A stretch of 64,000 bases of DNA. Source: VRUE01 sp963704515 (GTDB lineage Bacteria; Actinomycetota; Thermoleophilia; Solirubrobacterales; 70-9). Positions 57,022-64,000 of the stretch are shown here, piece after piece. The notes beneath the pieces are model-generated. The model was not told the origin of the DNA and did no database searches. It saw only the letters and a program-made list of their open reading frames with translations. Every line of letters begins with the position of its first letter. The first letter of the stretch is position 1. Both the position numbers and the translations under genes were made by a program. The stretch is from the NCBI GenBank assembly GCA_963704515.1, contig OY969913.1, positions 1 through 64,000 on the forward strand. Reading direction: 5' to 3'.

Positions 57022-57913
57022 AGGCTCGCCCACGCCTCCGCCGTTCACGCGGCGCCGCATCGCCTCACTCGCGGAGGAGGCGCTGCAGAGGAGCGGCGCG
57101 GTGGATGTCCTGCCGACGCCGCTCGATGAGGTGCAGCGGACGCTGGGCGTCGTCGAACGGGTGTCGATGCGCAACCTGCCTACCGCCGTCGAGGCGAAGA
57201 AGCCCTCCGCGTGGTCCCGGCTTCTCGGCGCCTTCTGGAAGGAGGAGCGCATCGTCTTCATCGACGAGGAGCAGGGGACGAGCCGCAGGCAGTGGACCGA
57301 CGCCCATGAGGCCGTCCACGTGATGTGCGGATGGCACACCGAGGTCCTTCGCCTCGATAACGAGGACACCCTTTTCAAGGACCTACACGACAGGATCGAG
57401 GGGGAGGCGAACTATGGGGCGGGCCACCTCGTGTTCCAAGGTGGTCGCTTCCACCGCCGCGCCCTTGCCGACCAGATCTCGATCCGCACCCCGATCGCAC
57501 TTTCGTCGTCCTATGGGGCGTCGCGACACGCGACGCTGCACTACTACGTCGAGGAACATCCGTTTCCGATCGCCCTGCTCGTCGCCGGGCGTTACCCCCA
57601 CGCTGACGGAACTCTGCCGATCTGGCGGAGCGTCGAGTCAGAGTCGTTCCTTCAGCGGCACGGTCGGCTGGAGCAGCTTCTGCCGGGCGGCAAGCTCTTG
57701 GTCGAAGACGGGGCCGACGCACCGCTGGCAGAGATCGTCTGCCGCTCGAAACTAGCGGTGGACCCGCCGAACTGCGAAGTCACGATCCCCGACCTTGACG
57801 GCGGAGGGCGGAAGTTCGTAGCCGAGGCCTTCTTCAATGGCTATTGCCACTTTGTGACCGTCGCCGACCGAAAGGCGACCCGCCTAGGACAGAGGGTCCG
57901 CCTCGCGTCGTGA
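57014..57913 (+). CDS. ImmA/IrrE-type metalloprotease
   Basis: 299 aa from ATG 57014, overlapping the XRE gene. The zinc motif DAHEAVHVMCGW (HExxH) and a downstream Glu in IEGEANYGAGHLVFQGG complete the site. The N-terminal helices (RRRIASLAEEALQRSGAVDV, LDEVQRTLGVVE) match the family. The C-terminal 120 residues (HATLHYYVEEHPFPIALLVA...) resemble a GAF-like sensing domain by position. It probably cleaves the XRE repressor under stress. Confidence 0.88.
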   Translation: MPEGSPTPPPFTRRRIASLAEEALQRSGAVDVLPTPLDEVQRTLGVVERVSMRNLPTAVEAKKPSAWSRLLGAFWKEERIVFIDEEQGTSRRQWTDAHEAVHVMCGWHTEVLRLDNEDTLFKDLHDRIEGEANYGAGHLVFQGGRFHRRALADQISIRTPIALSSSYGASRHATLHYYVEEHPFPIALLVAGRYPHADGTLPIWRSVESESFLQRHGRLEQLLPGGKLLVEDGADAPLAEIVCRSKLAVDPPNCEVTIPDLDGGGRKFVAEAFFNGYCHFVTVADRKATRLGQRVRLAS

Positions 57914-58077
57914 GGGCGAGGGTCGCGGCCACTCGTACCCAGAGATGGGGCCGAACTCGCCGCCGGTCAAATCGCTCGCGGAAATTCGGCCGCTTTTTGC
58001 ACGCACGACTGCAAATGAGAGCGCTGCACCCTCCGGGCCGGTTCCCGCCTGATCGGCCAACGGCGACACCCCGCGTC

Positions 58078-58680
58078 CTATGCCTCGATGTCTCGTTTGT
58101 GCACATGGGGAAAGGGCTCTGTCGGGACGTCAGTGCCGAGGAACCCACATATCTCGGCCCAGCCTTGACCCCCGCATATGTCGACGACCAGCAGATCGTT
58201 TCCTCGGTCGCGAAAGTAATCACGGACCCGTCTCTCAAACTGACTTTTTACACGTCTGAACCGCTGCAGGTCGAATGCTTCAGTCCCGTAGAGAACCCTA
58301 TTGATTTCACCGGCGTAAATCGAGACTGGAGATCTAGGCTTAGCCCACCTCTGACGATCAATCTCCAAGCGCCAAAAGTCTTCGCATGACTGAAGCCACT
58401 CATCCACGTCTCTTACGGTGAGGACGAACTTGCTTCCCGGATACATCACATCGAGCTCTTCGAATGCAATCGTCACTGGCGTATCGGTGATGGCGTCTGC
58501 CTGCGCCAAGATTGATAGTCGTGGACCAGCGGTTCGGCCATTTATGAACTCGGTAATCTCGGCCCGAGTAGCCGCATCGTGAGGAAAATGGACTGACCGG
58601 AGCCCGATACGGTTGAGCGCACTGCTGAGGCTCATCGTGCCAGTTCGACTTAGTCCGATGCCGAACACCTTTCCTTTCAT
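58078..58680 (-). CDS. Sulfotransferase-family protein
   Basis: 200 aa. PAPS-binding P-loop KVFGIGLSRTGTMSLSSALN and the second motif KFVLTVRDVDEWLQSC; ends PFPHVHKRDIEA. It fits Sulfotransfer_4-type enzymes that sulfate small molecules or glycans. Full-length for this family (about 200 aa). Third gene of an operon (ATGA overlap upstream) with a membrane protein and a glycosyltransferase, so a sulfated surface polysaccharide is plausible. Codon use is less GC-rich than its neighbours. Confidence 0.8.
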   Translation of the reverse strand: MKGKVFGIGLSRTGTMSLSSALNRIGLRSVHFPHDAATRAEITEFINGRTAGPRLSILAQADAITDTPVTIAFEELDVMYPGSKFVLTVRDVDEWLQSCEDFWRLEIDRQRWAKPRSPVSIYAGEINRVLYGTEAFDLQRFRRVKSQFERRVRDYFRDRGNDLLVVDICGGQGWAEICGFLGTDVPTEPFPHVHKRDIEA

Positions 58681-59453
58681 CGAAGCGCCGCGTTCGCCGC
58701 TCGCCGCTTCTGCGCCTGTCTTCTCCGTCGCACGCCGATCGACTCGGGATCTCCAATCGCGACTCCACCAAGGTCGGGGTCCCAGATCGCACTTCCCTTC
58801 AGCCAGACACCGCCGAACTGCAGGTCGATGCGAGAGGTCACTGGCTTCACGTTGCTACCGGCGATGGTGACCCAAATTCGGTAATCCAATTGGGGGAGGA
58901 TGTGCCGTTCCATCCCTTTACTCCTCTTCTCCAACATCAGGCGCATTGGCAGTGCGAGATCGAGAGAAGGCGTCAGATAGCTTGGTTCGTCCGTCGAGAG
59001 ATAGATCAGATCGATCCGCCTGCTCGTTCCAGCAGGAATGTCCAGGGTTGCAGACCGCCGATCGGCCCACTGGAGTCGGTTGCCTACGCTGCCGTTGTGT
59101 TCCTGACGCTTGAACTGTTCGTCGCGCTCGCGATCACGGTCAATCCCGTCGAGCATCTGTACACGCTCGATCGTCACCTCCACCAGGCGCGCCGCCACAC
59201 GGCCGAAGTTCTCGACTCGCAACCGTACATAGGCCTGTTCGAGATCATTGCTGGGATGCTTGAATTCCACGCCGTCCGCCTCATCGAGATCGAATGACAG
59301 GAGGCGCAGTCTCGGCCGTGCCCAGTACCGCCGAAGCGGCTCACCAAAAAGAGCGACTAGGACCGCAGCGCTCGTTGCAACCGCGGACAGAACCGGCGCC
59401 CAAGATCGCCAGCCATCGACATAACCACCAGCTTCACGGAAGATAAACAGCAT
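58677..59453 (-). CDS. Membrane-anchored protein of unknown function in the glycosyltransferase operon
   Basis: 258 aa from ATG 59453, overlapping the glycosyltransferase stop (TAATG). One N-terminal helix (WAPVLSAVATSAAVLVALFG) then a soluble beta-rich domain: LRLLSFDLDEADGVEFKHPS, AYVRLRVENFGRVAARLVEV and DYRIWVTIAGSNVKPVTSRI. It looks like an Ig/jelly-roll lipid- or sugar-binding domain facing the cytoplasm. No family recognised. Confidence 0.65.
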   Translation of the reverse strand: MLFIFREAGGYVDGWRSWAPVLSAVATSAAVLVALFGEPLRRYWARPRLRLLSFDLDEADGVEFKHPSNDLEQAYVRLRVENFGRVAARLVEVTIERVQMLDGIDRDRERDEQFKRQEHNGSVGNRLQWADRRSATLDIPAGTSRRIDLIYLSTDEPSYLTPSLDLALPMRLMLEKRSKGMERHILPQLDYRIWVTIAGSNVKPVTSRIDLQFGGVWLKGSAIWDPDLGGVAIGDPESIGVRRRRQAQKRRAANAALR

Positions 59454-61027
59454 TAGGCCCTCAGTCGGAGCTTCGAGTCGAGGGCGATAGCCGCGAGTCC
59501 AACCAACGCCGGCAAAAGCACCAAAAGACATGCGACGCTCGAGAGGAGGCTCAACCTACTCGCCGCCAGCACCACCGTGGTAGTAACCACCAGCGTCTCC
59601 ACCGAGTAGGCGGCGACAGCAATAGGGGGGAGCGCTCGCGAACCTGGCGTTCTAGGAGTCGAGCGTGACACAGGACCCGACGCGCCAGACCAAACGGCAT
59701 ATATCGCGTGAACCACAACCGGCCAGAGCATTAGGTCGACCGGCACTCGCAGAGCTCTTTGTACGAGCGAAGTCATAGGCGAGGGAACCAGGCGACGCAT
59801 CCACTCGGCGGTCATTGCGAGACAAATTACGGCCAAACAGGGCCCGGATAGTTGACCGCGCGAAACCAAGACCCCCGACAGGGCCAAGGGGAGGAGGCCC
59901 AAGGCCGCGTAGGCGTACCAGGAGAGCGAGTGGTAGATCCACGCTACGCGTTGCCTGATCGAAAGCATCGGGCCGACAAAGATCTGAGTCGCGCGCCATC
60001 TCGCCGCCGCGACGTTGCCGTGCGCCCATCGATGCCACAGCGCGAGCACACTCGAAGTGTCCGGTGGGGCGCAGCCGACGCCAATCGGTCGTGCCAACAA
60101 GACGGTAGGACGATCGGCAAGTAGGGTGACCGCAAATGGGTAATCCTCGACGGTGAACCGCTGTGGAAAGACTTCCCGACCACGGATCGCGGCTCCATCA
60201 GACAGAGCAATGTCGAGCTCCTCGGCTGGCAGGTCATCGAGCTTCACTGCAGCCATCGAGCCGTAATAGGAAGATCCCGGGGGCGTCGAATTTCCCGAAT
60301 GCCAACCGGCCTCCCAGTGAAACCAAGCCGAATAGCCAGCCGAAAACGCATGGCCAAACCAACTCCCGCTCACCGGCTCGTCGTGCTTCGGGGCCTGGAT
60401 TACGGCGGCCTCCGGGTGTTCCATCGCCGCCGCCTGTAGTACCTGGAATCCATCTGCGTAAAGAACCTCGTCGACATCGATACACAGCAAGTAGCGGGCA
60501 TCGTCGGGGCGTGGCTTCTCCGACCACAAACCCTGGAGCGCAAGGACCAAGTTCAAGGCAGCTGCCTTCCCGCCGATACGACCGCGCGGTAGGAGCCGGC
60601 CGGTCGCCACGCAGACCAGCTGCCCCGAAAACGACCGTTGTGTCCAGTCGTCCAATTCGCCAGGCTCGAAAATCACCGCGGGCTCTTCGCCGGACGCGCG
60701 TCTGACCGCCTCAAGTCCTCGTTCCAGAGCTGATCCGCGACCGTCGTCGAGAGCGACCACTAGCCGTGCACCGGTCCCGTTGATGGCCACAAGTGCAGCG
60801 TTAACGCACCGCTCGAGAAGGTCGGGGTGACCTAGTGCCGGGATGACGACGAGCCAGTTCGATTTCGCTTGGTCGCACGCAGTTCGGAGGCTCGCAACAC
60901 CACGCAACCGCTGCCTGTAAATCGCCAAAACGAAGAAGGCTGACGAGTAGAACAAGAGCAAAATGGCCAATGCCAGCGCCAAAACAGCCATCAGCCCACT
61001 GAAGACCGCCAAACCCTCGCCCCCCAT
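59453..61027 (-). CDS. Membrane glycosyltransferase (GT2, cellulose-synthase-like)
   Basis: 524 aa. One N-terminal helix, then the GT-A domain: nucleotide loop LVVIPALGHPDLLERCVNA, DDGRGSALERGLE, metal DxD in LLCIDVDEVLYADG, acceptor ED in FTVEDYPFAVTLLADRP and a HRWAHGN segment like the QxxRW of processive synthases. Three to four C-terminal helices follow. It probably polymerises or transfers sugars from UDP donors across the membrane. First gene of the operon with 58677 and 58078. Confidence 0.85.
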   Translation of the reverse strand: MGGEGLAVFSGLMAVLALALAILLLFYSSAFFVLAIYRQRLRGVASLRTACDQAKSNWLVVIPALGHPDLLERCVNAALVAINGTGARLVVALDDGRGSALERGLEAVRRASGEEPAVIFEPGELDDWTQRSFSGQLVCVATGRLLPRGRIGGKAAALNLVLALQGLWSEKPRPDDARYLLCIDVDEVLYADGFQVLQAAAMEHPEAAVIQAPKHDEPVSGSWFGHAFSAGYSAWFHWEAGWHSGNSTPPGSSYYGSMAAVKLDDLPAEELDIALSDGAAIRGREVFPQRFTVEDYPFAVTLLADRPTVLLARPIGVGCAPPDTSSVLALWHRWAHGNVAAARWRATQIFVGPMLSIRQRVAWIYHSLSWYAYAALGLLPLALSGVLVSRGQLSGPCLAVICLAMTAEWMRRLVPSPMTSLVQRALRVPVDLMLWPVVVHAIYAVWSGASGPVSRSTPRTPGSRALPPIAVAAYSVETLVVTTTVVLAASRLSLLSSVACLLVLLPALVGLAAIALDSKLRLRA

Positions 61028-61875
61028 TCGCCGTTCGCCCGTACCGGTTGGGGAAGTTTAACTACTCCAGTCGTACAGAGAGAAAGCTCAGGCTTCATAA
61101 CCCGAGTAGGCCCGACCTTCTGCCGACTCCTCTGGTCAGAGGAGGCGCTCCCTGGCCGATCGAGAACCTCATACGGAGACCTTCGTCGTCCCGAGGAGGC
61201 TCTTGGCTCAGCCCTGGACGGACCGGCCGCAAGAATTCGTCACACAGCCCTCACATAAGGGGGACCACTTTCGCTGCTCGCGCCTCTGTAGTCGTGGATG
61301 CGCGAGCAAGTCAAGAACATTTTAGGGGGCCACTTTCGGTCCTCGGCTCCCTGTTGTTATGTGGAGGGCTTTCCGCAAACCGCATTCCAGGGCCATCAGG
61401 AGGCTGCCGTAGACCCAGCGGCCGTCGCTTTTGTCCCATCGTCGGGCAAGTCCCGGCTCCGCCGGCGGACGGAGATCGCGCCGGAGCGGGGGCGCGCCCC
61501 AATCGCGGAAAGCAGCGTCGTGCCCGGCGCCGCTCATTGGAAAAAGTGCCGGATCCAGTCGACTCATACGACAGGTAGGTAGATGGGCAATTTCGTCAAG
61601 AGCCGAGTCGTAGCCGGAACACCGCCGAACAGGACCGGCTGGGCCGCCCCTGCGCCGGTTGCCGACGACCGCCTCGCCGAGGGGCAGAGACCGGCACTCG
61701 GGCAGGGCGAAGCCAGCACGGACAAGTTCGTTCGTCGGGTCGGCCGTGCGGTCGCCCCTGCGGTCGGTCCTCTGGTCGCGGCGCTGGGCCTCGAGAACGG
61801 CCCAATCCCGCGTCACAGCGCCGATCGCGGCCTCCGCGTTTTGCCGACATACCTACGTCACCCAGAGGTAAGTGC
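61028..61875. other. Gene-poor 850-nt stretch before the conjugation-type ATPase gene
   Basis: No recognisable protein; several open frames have non-protein composition. It holds two similar 23-24-bp segments (61257-61280 and 61324-61346) and a possible small gene at 61583. It separates the glycosyltransferase operon from the element at the right edge and may contain an attachment or transposition boundary. Confidence 0.5.
61257..61346 (+). repeat. Two direct repeats resembling IS terminal sequence
   Basis: Both copies share GGGGG(A)CCACTTTCG followed, after three bases, by CTCG: 61257-61280 and 61324-61346, 67 nt apart. Repeated GGGG-CCACTTT segments are, as I recall, typical of IS21-family ends. 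No transposase is near, so this may be a solo end or remnant. Confidence 0.4.
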
Positions 61876-61879
61876 ATGA
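61583..61879 (+). CDS. Possible small gene upstream of the conjugation ATPase
   Basis: 98 aa, hydrophilic, starting MGNFVKSRVVAGTPPNRTGW with weak AGGTAGG upstream. The main support is its stop overlapping the ATG of the ATPase gene (ATGA), usual for coupled genes. Composition (Pro/Arg-rich) is ambiguous and no family is seen; it could be chance. Confidence 0.3.
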   Translation: MGNFVKSRVVAGTPPNRTGWAAPAPVADDRLAEGQRPALGQGEASTDKFVRRVGRAVAPAVGPLVAALGLENGPIPRHSADRGLRVLPTYLRHPEVSA

Positions 61880-64000
61880 AGGGCGACGGTCGTGATCCCA
61901 GGCCGATGCTGGCGCTCTTCGCGGTGCTCGTGGTCGCCGCCCTCTGGAGCGCCGTCTCGAGCATCCGCATCGATCACCTCCTCGCCTCCGCGGCGTCGCT
62001 CGCGCCCTTCGCTCTCGGCGCCATCGTTATCGCCTCCGCGCTGGCTCCACAGCGCTTCCTCGCCACGCGCCGCGCGCTGGCCGCGCGCGCCACGGTCGCG
62101 GTGATCCCGGCCGATGAGTTCGACCCGAAGCCGGAGACCGTGCTGCGCTTCGCCGCCGAGCTGGCGCGGGCCGATCGCAGCCTGCGTGGCTGGCTTGACC
62201 GCCGAGCCCAAGCGCTGCGGGTGCAGCTGACCAACGACCGCGAGGGCCGCCTCGTCTACCTGCTCGAAGTCCCCGACCGCTCGCGCGGACTGATGCGCAC
62301 GGCGCTGCGCGGCTACGAGGGAGCGGAGCTGCGGGAGGCCGCCGACGTGTTGCCGCCGGACAAGCAGGCACCCAGCAAGACGGTCAGGCTCCGCACCGAG
62401 CTGACCCTCGCCCGCGCCAGCGTCGAGCCGTTGGCCCGCCTGGACCTCGACCCCGACCCTTTGCAGCCCTTCGCAGCGGCGATGGCATCGCTGCAAGCGA
62501 AACGCGGCGAGCGCGTCACCGTCTGCGTCGACCTGCTGCCGAGCGCCGGTACCCGCCGCTCGCGACTGCAGCGCCGCCTGAAACGGGAGGCCCGGCGGCT
62601 TCACGGCCGGGGGCGCAGCTTCATGGAGGTGCTGAACAACGAACGGCGCCGCGGCCCCGCCGATCCCGGCGAGCTGTTCGAGCGACGCCTCGTCGGCGAG
62701 GCCCTCAACGCGAAGCTGCGCGACGCCGGGCCACTGTTCGAGGCGCAGATCCTCCTCTGCTGCGAGGCGACCGAGAAGCCGCAGGCGAAGGAAGCGATGC
62801 GCAACCTGCTGGCCGCCTTCGAGCCGCTCGCCGGCCAAAACCATCTGCGGCCATCCGGCCTCGGGATCAGCGACGTCGTCTTCTTCGGCGCCGACAATCC
62901 ACTGCGACGACGCAGCTTCGACCGCCGCCGCGCCACCGGCCTTCACCGTCCGGCCCGGCGCATGATCCTCGCGGCTCGCGAGGTGGCCGGCTTCCTGAAG
63001 CCTCCGAACTCTCACTGCGTCTCGGAGAACGTCGTGCGCTCGGGCACCCTGCTGCCGGCCCCGCCCGCGCTGCCGGAGTTCAAGGAAGGCGACCCGGACC
63101 TGATCCCGCTCGGGCGGGTCGGCGGCGAGCACGGCAAGAAGGTGGTCGGCGCCAGGGCCGCCGACACCTTCTTCACCTACATCGCCGGACGCAGCCGCTA
63201 CGGCAAGACCGAGACGGCGATCGCCCAGTTCGTCCACCTGGTCCGCTGCGGGCACGGCGGCCTCTTCCTCGATCCCCACGGCGACGCCCTGCGCAGGATC
63301 AGGCCCTACCTGGGGAAGCCGAAGCTCGCCCGCCGGGTGGTCGAGATCGACGTCAGCCAAGGCGGCGGCTGGAGCCTGCCCGGCTGGAACCTCTTCGAGC
63401 TGAGGGGCGAGGACACCGCGGCGGTCGAGGCGCGGGTCGAGGCGATCGTCGATGCCTTCGCCTCGACCATGCAGTGGAGCGAGCAGAGCACCCGCGCGAT
63501 CAATCTGACCACGCAGGCGGCCGGGGCGCTCGGGCACGCCGCCCAGGCGCTGCCCCCCGAGCTGGCGCCGACGATCTTCCAGCTCCCCACCCTGCTCTCC
63601 GACGAGCGCTGGCGCGAGGCGGTGCTGCCGTTCCTGCCGAAGGCCTCCCAGCGCTTCTGGCTCGATCGCTTCCCGCTGCTGTCCGAAGAGGCGATCACCC
63701 CGCTCACCAACCTGGTCGACCGCCTGCGCGGCTCGACGCCGATGACGGCCCTACTGGGGCAGAGCCAAAGCACCTACCGGGTGCGCGAGGCGATGGACCA
63801 GGGCTGGATCGTCCTCGCCCACCCCGGCTCCGGCGGCACCCGCGAGCGGCTGCTCGCCAACCTGCTCCTCTTCGATCTGCTGCACGCCGCCAAGGGACGC
63901 TCGAATGTCGGAAGCGACGCGCGCAAGCCCTTCTGGGTCTTCCTTGACGAGGTCCAGACCTACGACGGCGTCGCCTCGGGCAACCTCGCCGCGCTGCTGG
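61876..64000 (+). CDS. Conjugation-type DNA transfer ATPase (TraG/HerA-like), cut by window edge
   Basis: At least 708 aa. Two N-terminal membrane helices (MLALFAVLVVAALWSAVSSI, LAPFALGAIVIASALA). Walker A reads AGRSRYGKTETAIAQFVHL, then GGLFLDPHGDALRR and the second acidic motif FWVFLDEVQTYDG. Such proteins couple DNA to type IV secretion in conjugative plasmids and ICEs. ATG 61876 after AGAGG. It is the first gene seen of an element that continues beyond the window. Confidence 0.82.
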   Translation, partial: MKGDGRDPRPMLALFAVLVVAALWSAVSSIRIDHLLASAASLAPFALGAIVIASALAPQRFLATRRALAARATVAVIPADEFDPKPETVLRFAAELARADRSLRGWLDRRAQALRVQLTNDREGRLVYLLEVPDRSRGLMRTALRGYEGAELREAADVLPPDKQAPSKTVRLRTELTLARASVEPLARLDLDPDPLQPFAAAMASLQAKRGERVTVCVDLLPSAGTRRSRLQRRLKREARRLHGRGRSFMEVLNNERRRGPADPGELFERRLVGEALNAKLRDAGPLFEAQILLCCEATEKPQAKEAMRNLLAAFEPLAGQNHLRPSGLGISDVVFFGADNPLRRRSFDRRRATGLHRPARRMILAAREVAGFLKPPNSHCVSENVVRSGTLLPAPPALPEFKEGDPDLIPLGRVGGEHGKKVVGARAADTFFTYIAGRSRYGKTETAIAQFVHLVRCGHGGLFLDPHGDALRRIRPYLGKPKLARRVVEIDVSQGGGWSLPGWNLFELRGEDTAAVEARVEAIVDAFASTMQWSEQSTRAINLTTQAAGALGHAAQALPPELAPTIFQLPTLLSDERWREAVLPFLPKASQRFWLDRFPLLSEEAITPLTNLVDRLRGSTPMTALLGQSQSTYRVREAMDQGWIVLAHPGSGGTRERLLANLLLFDLLHAAKGRSNVGSDARKPFWVFLDEVQTYDGVASGNLAALL

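Noticed and set aside
61322..61816. Minus-strand frame of 164 codons in the gene-poor stretch
   Set aside because: No domain, no ribosome site, composition like non-coding GC-rich DNA, and it runs through the repeat copy.

Overview
The window is very GC-rich, densely packed bacterial DNA with long antisense open frames, GTG and TTG starts, and 4-nt stop/start overlaps inside operons. Gene content (secreted proteins with Ala-rich signal peptides, an NHL-type secreted propeller, an RTX-repeat secreted protein, a WS/DGAT wax-ester synthase, a long hibernation factor like mycobacterial RafH, several MocR/RES/Xre modules) fits a high-GC actinobacterium. My best guess is Thermoleophilia/Solirubrobacterales; this is inferred from gene style, with no rRNA present to confirm it.

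Left part (1-18.5 kb), nearly all on the minus strand: a sulfate importer (sbp-cysT-cysW-cysA), then a potassium (Kdp) locus transcribed as histidine kinase, kdpE, a 41-residue membrane peptide, kdpF, kdpA, kdpC, kdpB, a detached KdpD sensor half and a membrane-anchored UspA protein. Both the order A-C-B and the split KdpD are unusual. A two-gene ABC-2 exporter, a type II P-type cation ATPase and a class A penicillin-binding protein follow.

Middle part (18.5-49 kb): mostly single genes and short operons. They include a glyoxalase, a DUF6883/DUF4926 pair, an AAA/DUF4143 ATPase behind interleaved inverted repeats, a multicopper oxidase with a cupredoxin, a STAS protein, an ABC-2 exporter, an SDR/carboxymuconolactone decarboxylase pair, a stand-alone 5'-3' exonuclease behind a perfect 49-bp palindrome, a Baeyer-Villiger-type monooxygenase with a flavin reductase, a divergent MocR/PPOX pair, lipid-storage genes (phasin-like plus WS/DGAT) and a RafH-like hibernation factor. 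Several gaps hold decayed gene pieces (YbjN-like?, YdeI/DUF1801-like, SulP, CYTH, PIN).

Right part (49-64 kb) is accessory. It has a RES/Xre toxin-antitoxin pair, a DUF4145 protein, a degenerate tRNA-like element, and a compact locus that looks like a ubiquitin-like conjugation system: a Ubl protein ending in GG plus two residues, a Cys-less E2-fold protein, and a JAB-E1 fusion. It is divergent from an XRE repressor and ImmA-type metalloprotease across three 15-bp operator repeats, and convergent with a proteasome-fold Ntn-hydrolase (T1/D17/K31). This is the strongest candidate for an under-described system: conjugation, deconjugation and a proteasome-like peptidase in one place under a proteolysis-relieved switch. 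A sulfotransferase/glycosyltransferase operon, a gene-poor stretch with IS-end-like repeats and the start of a conjugation-type ATPase close the window, suggesting an integrated element continues to the right.
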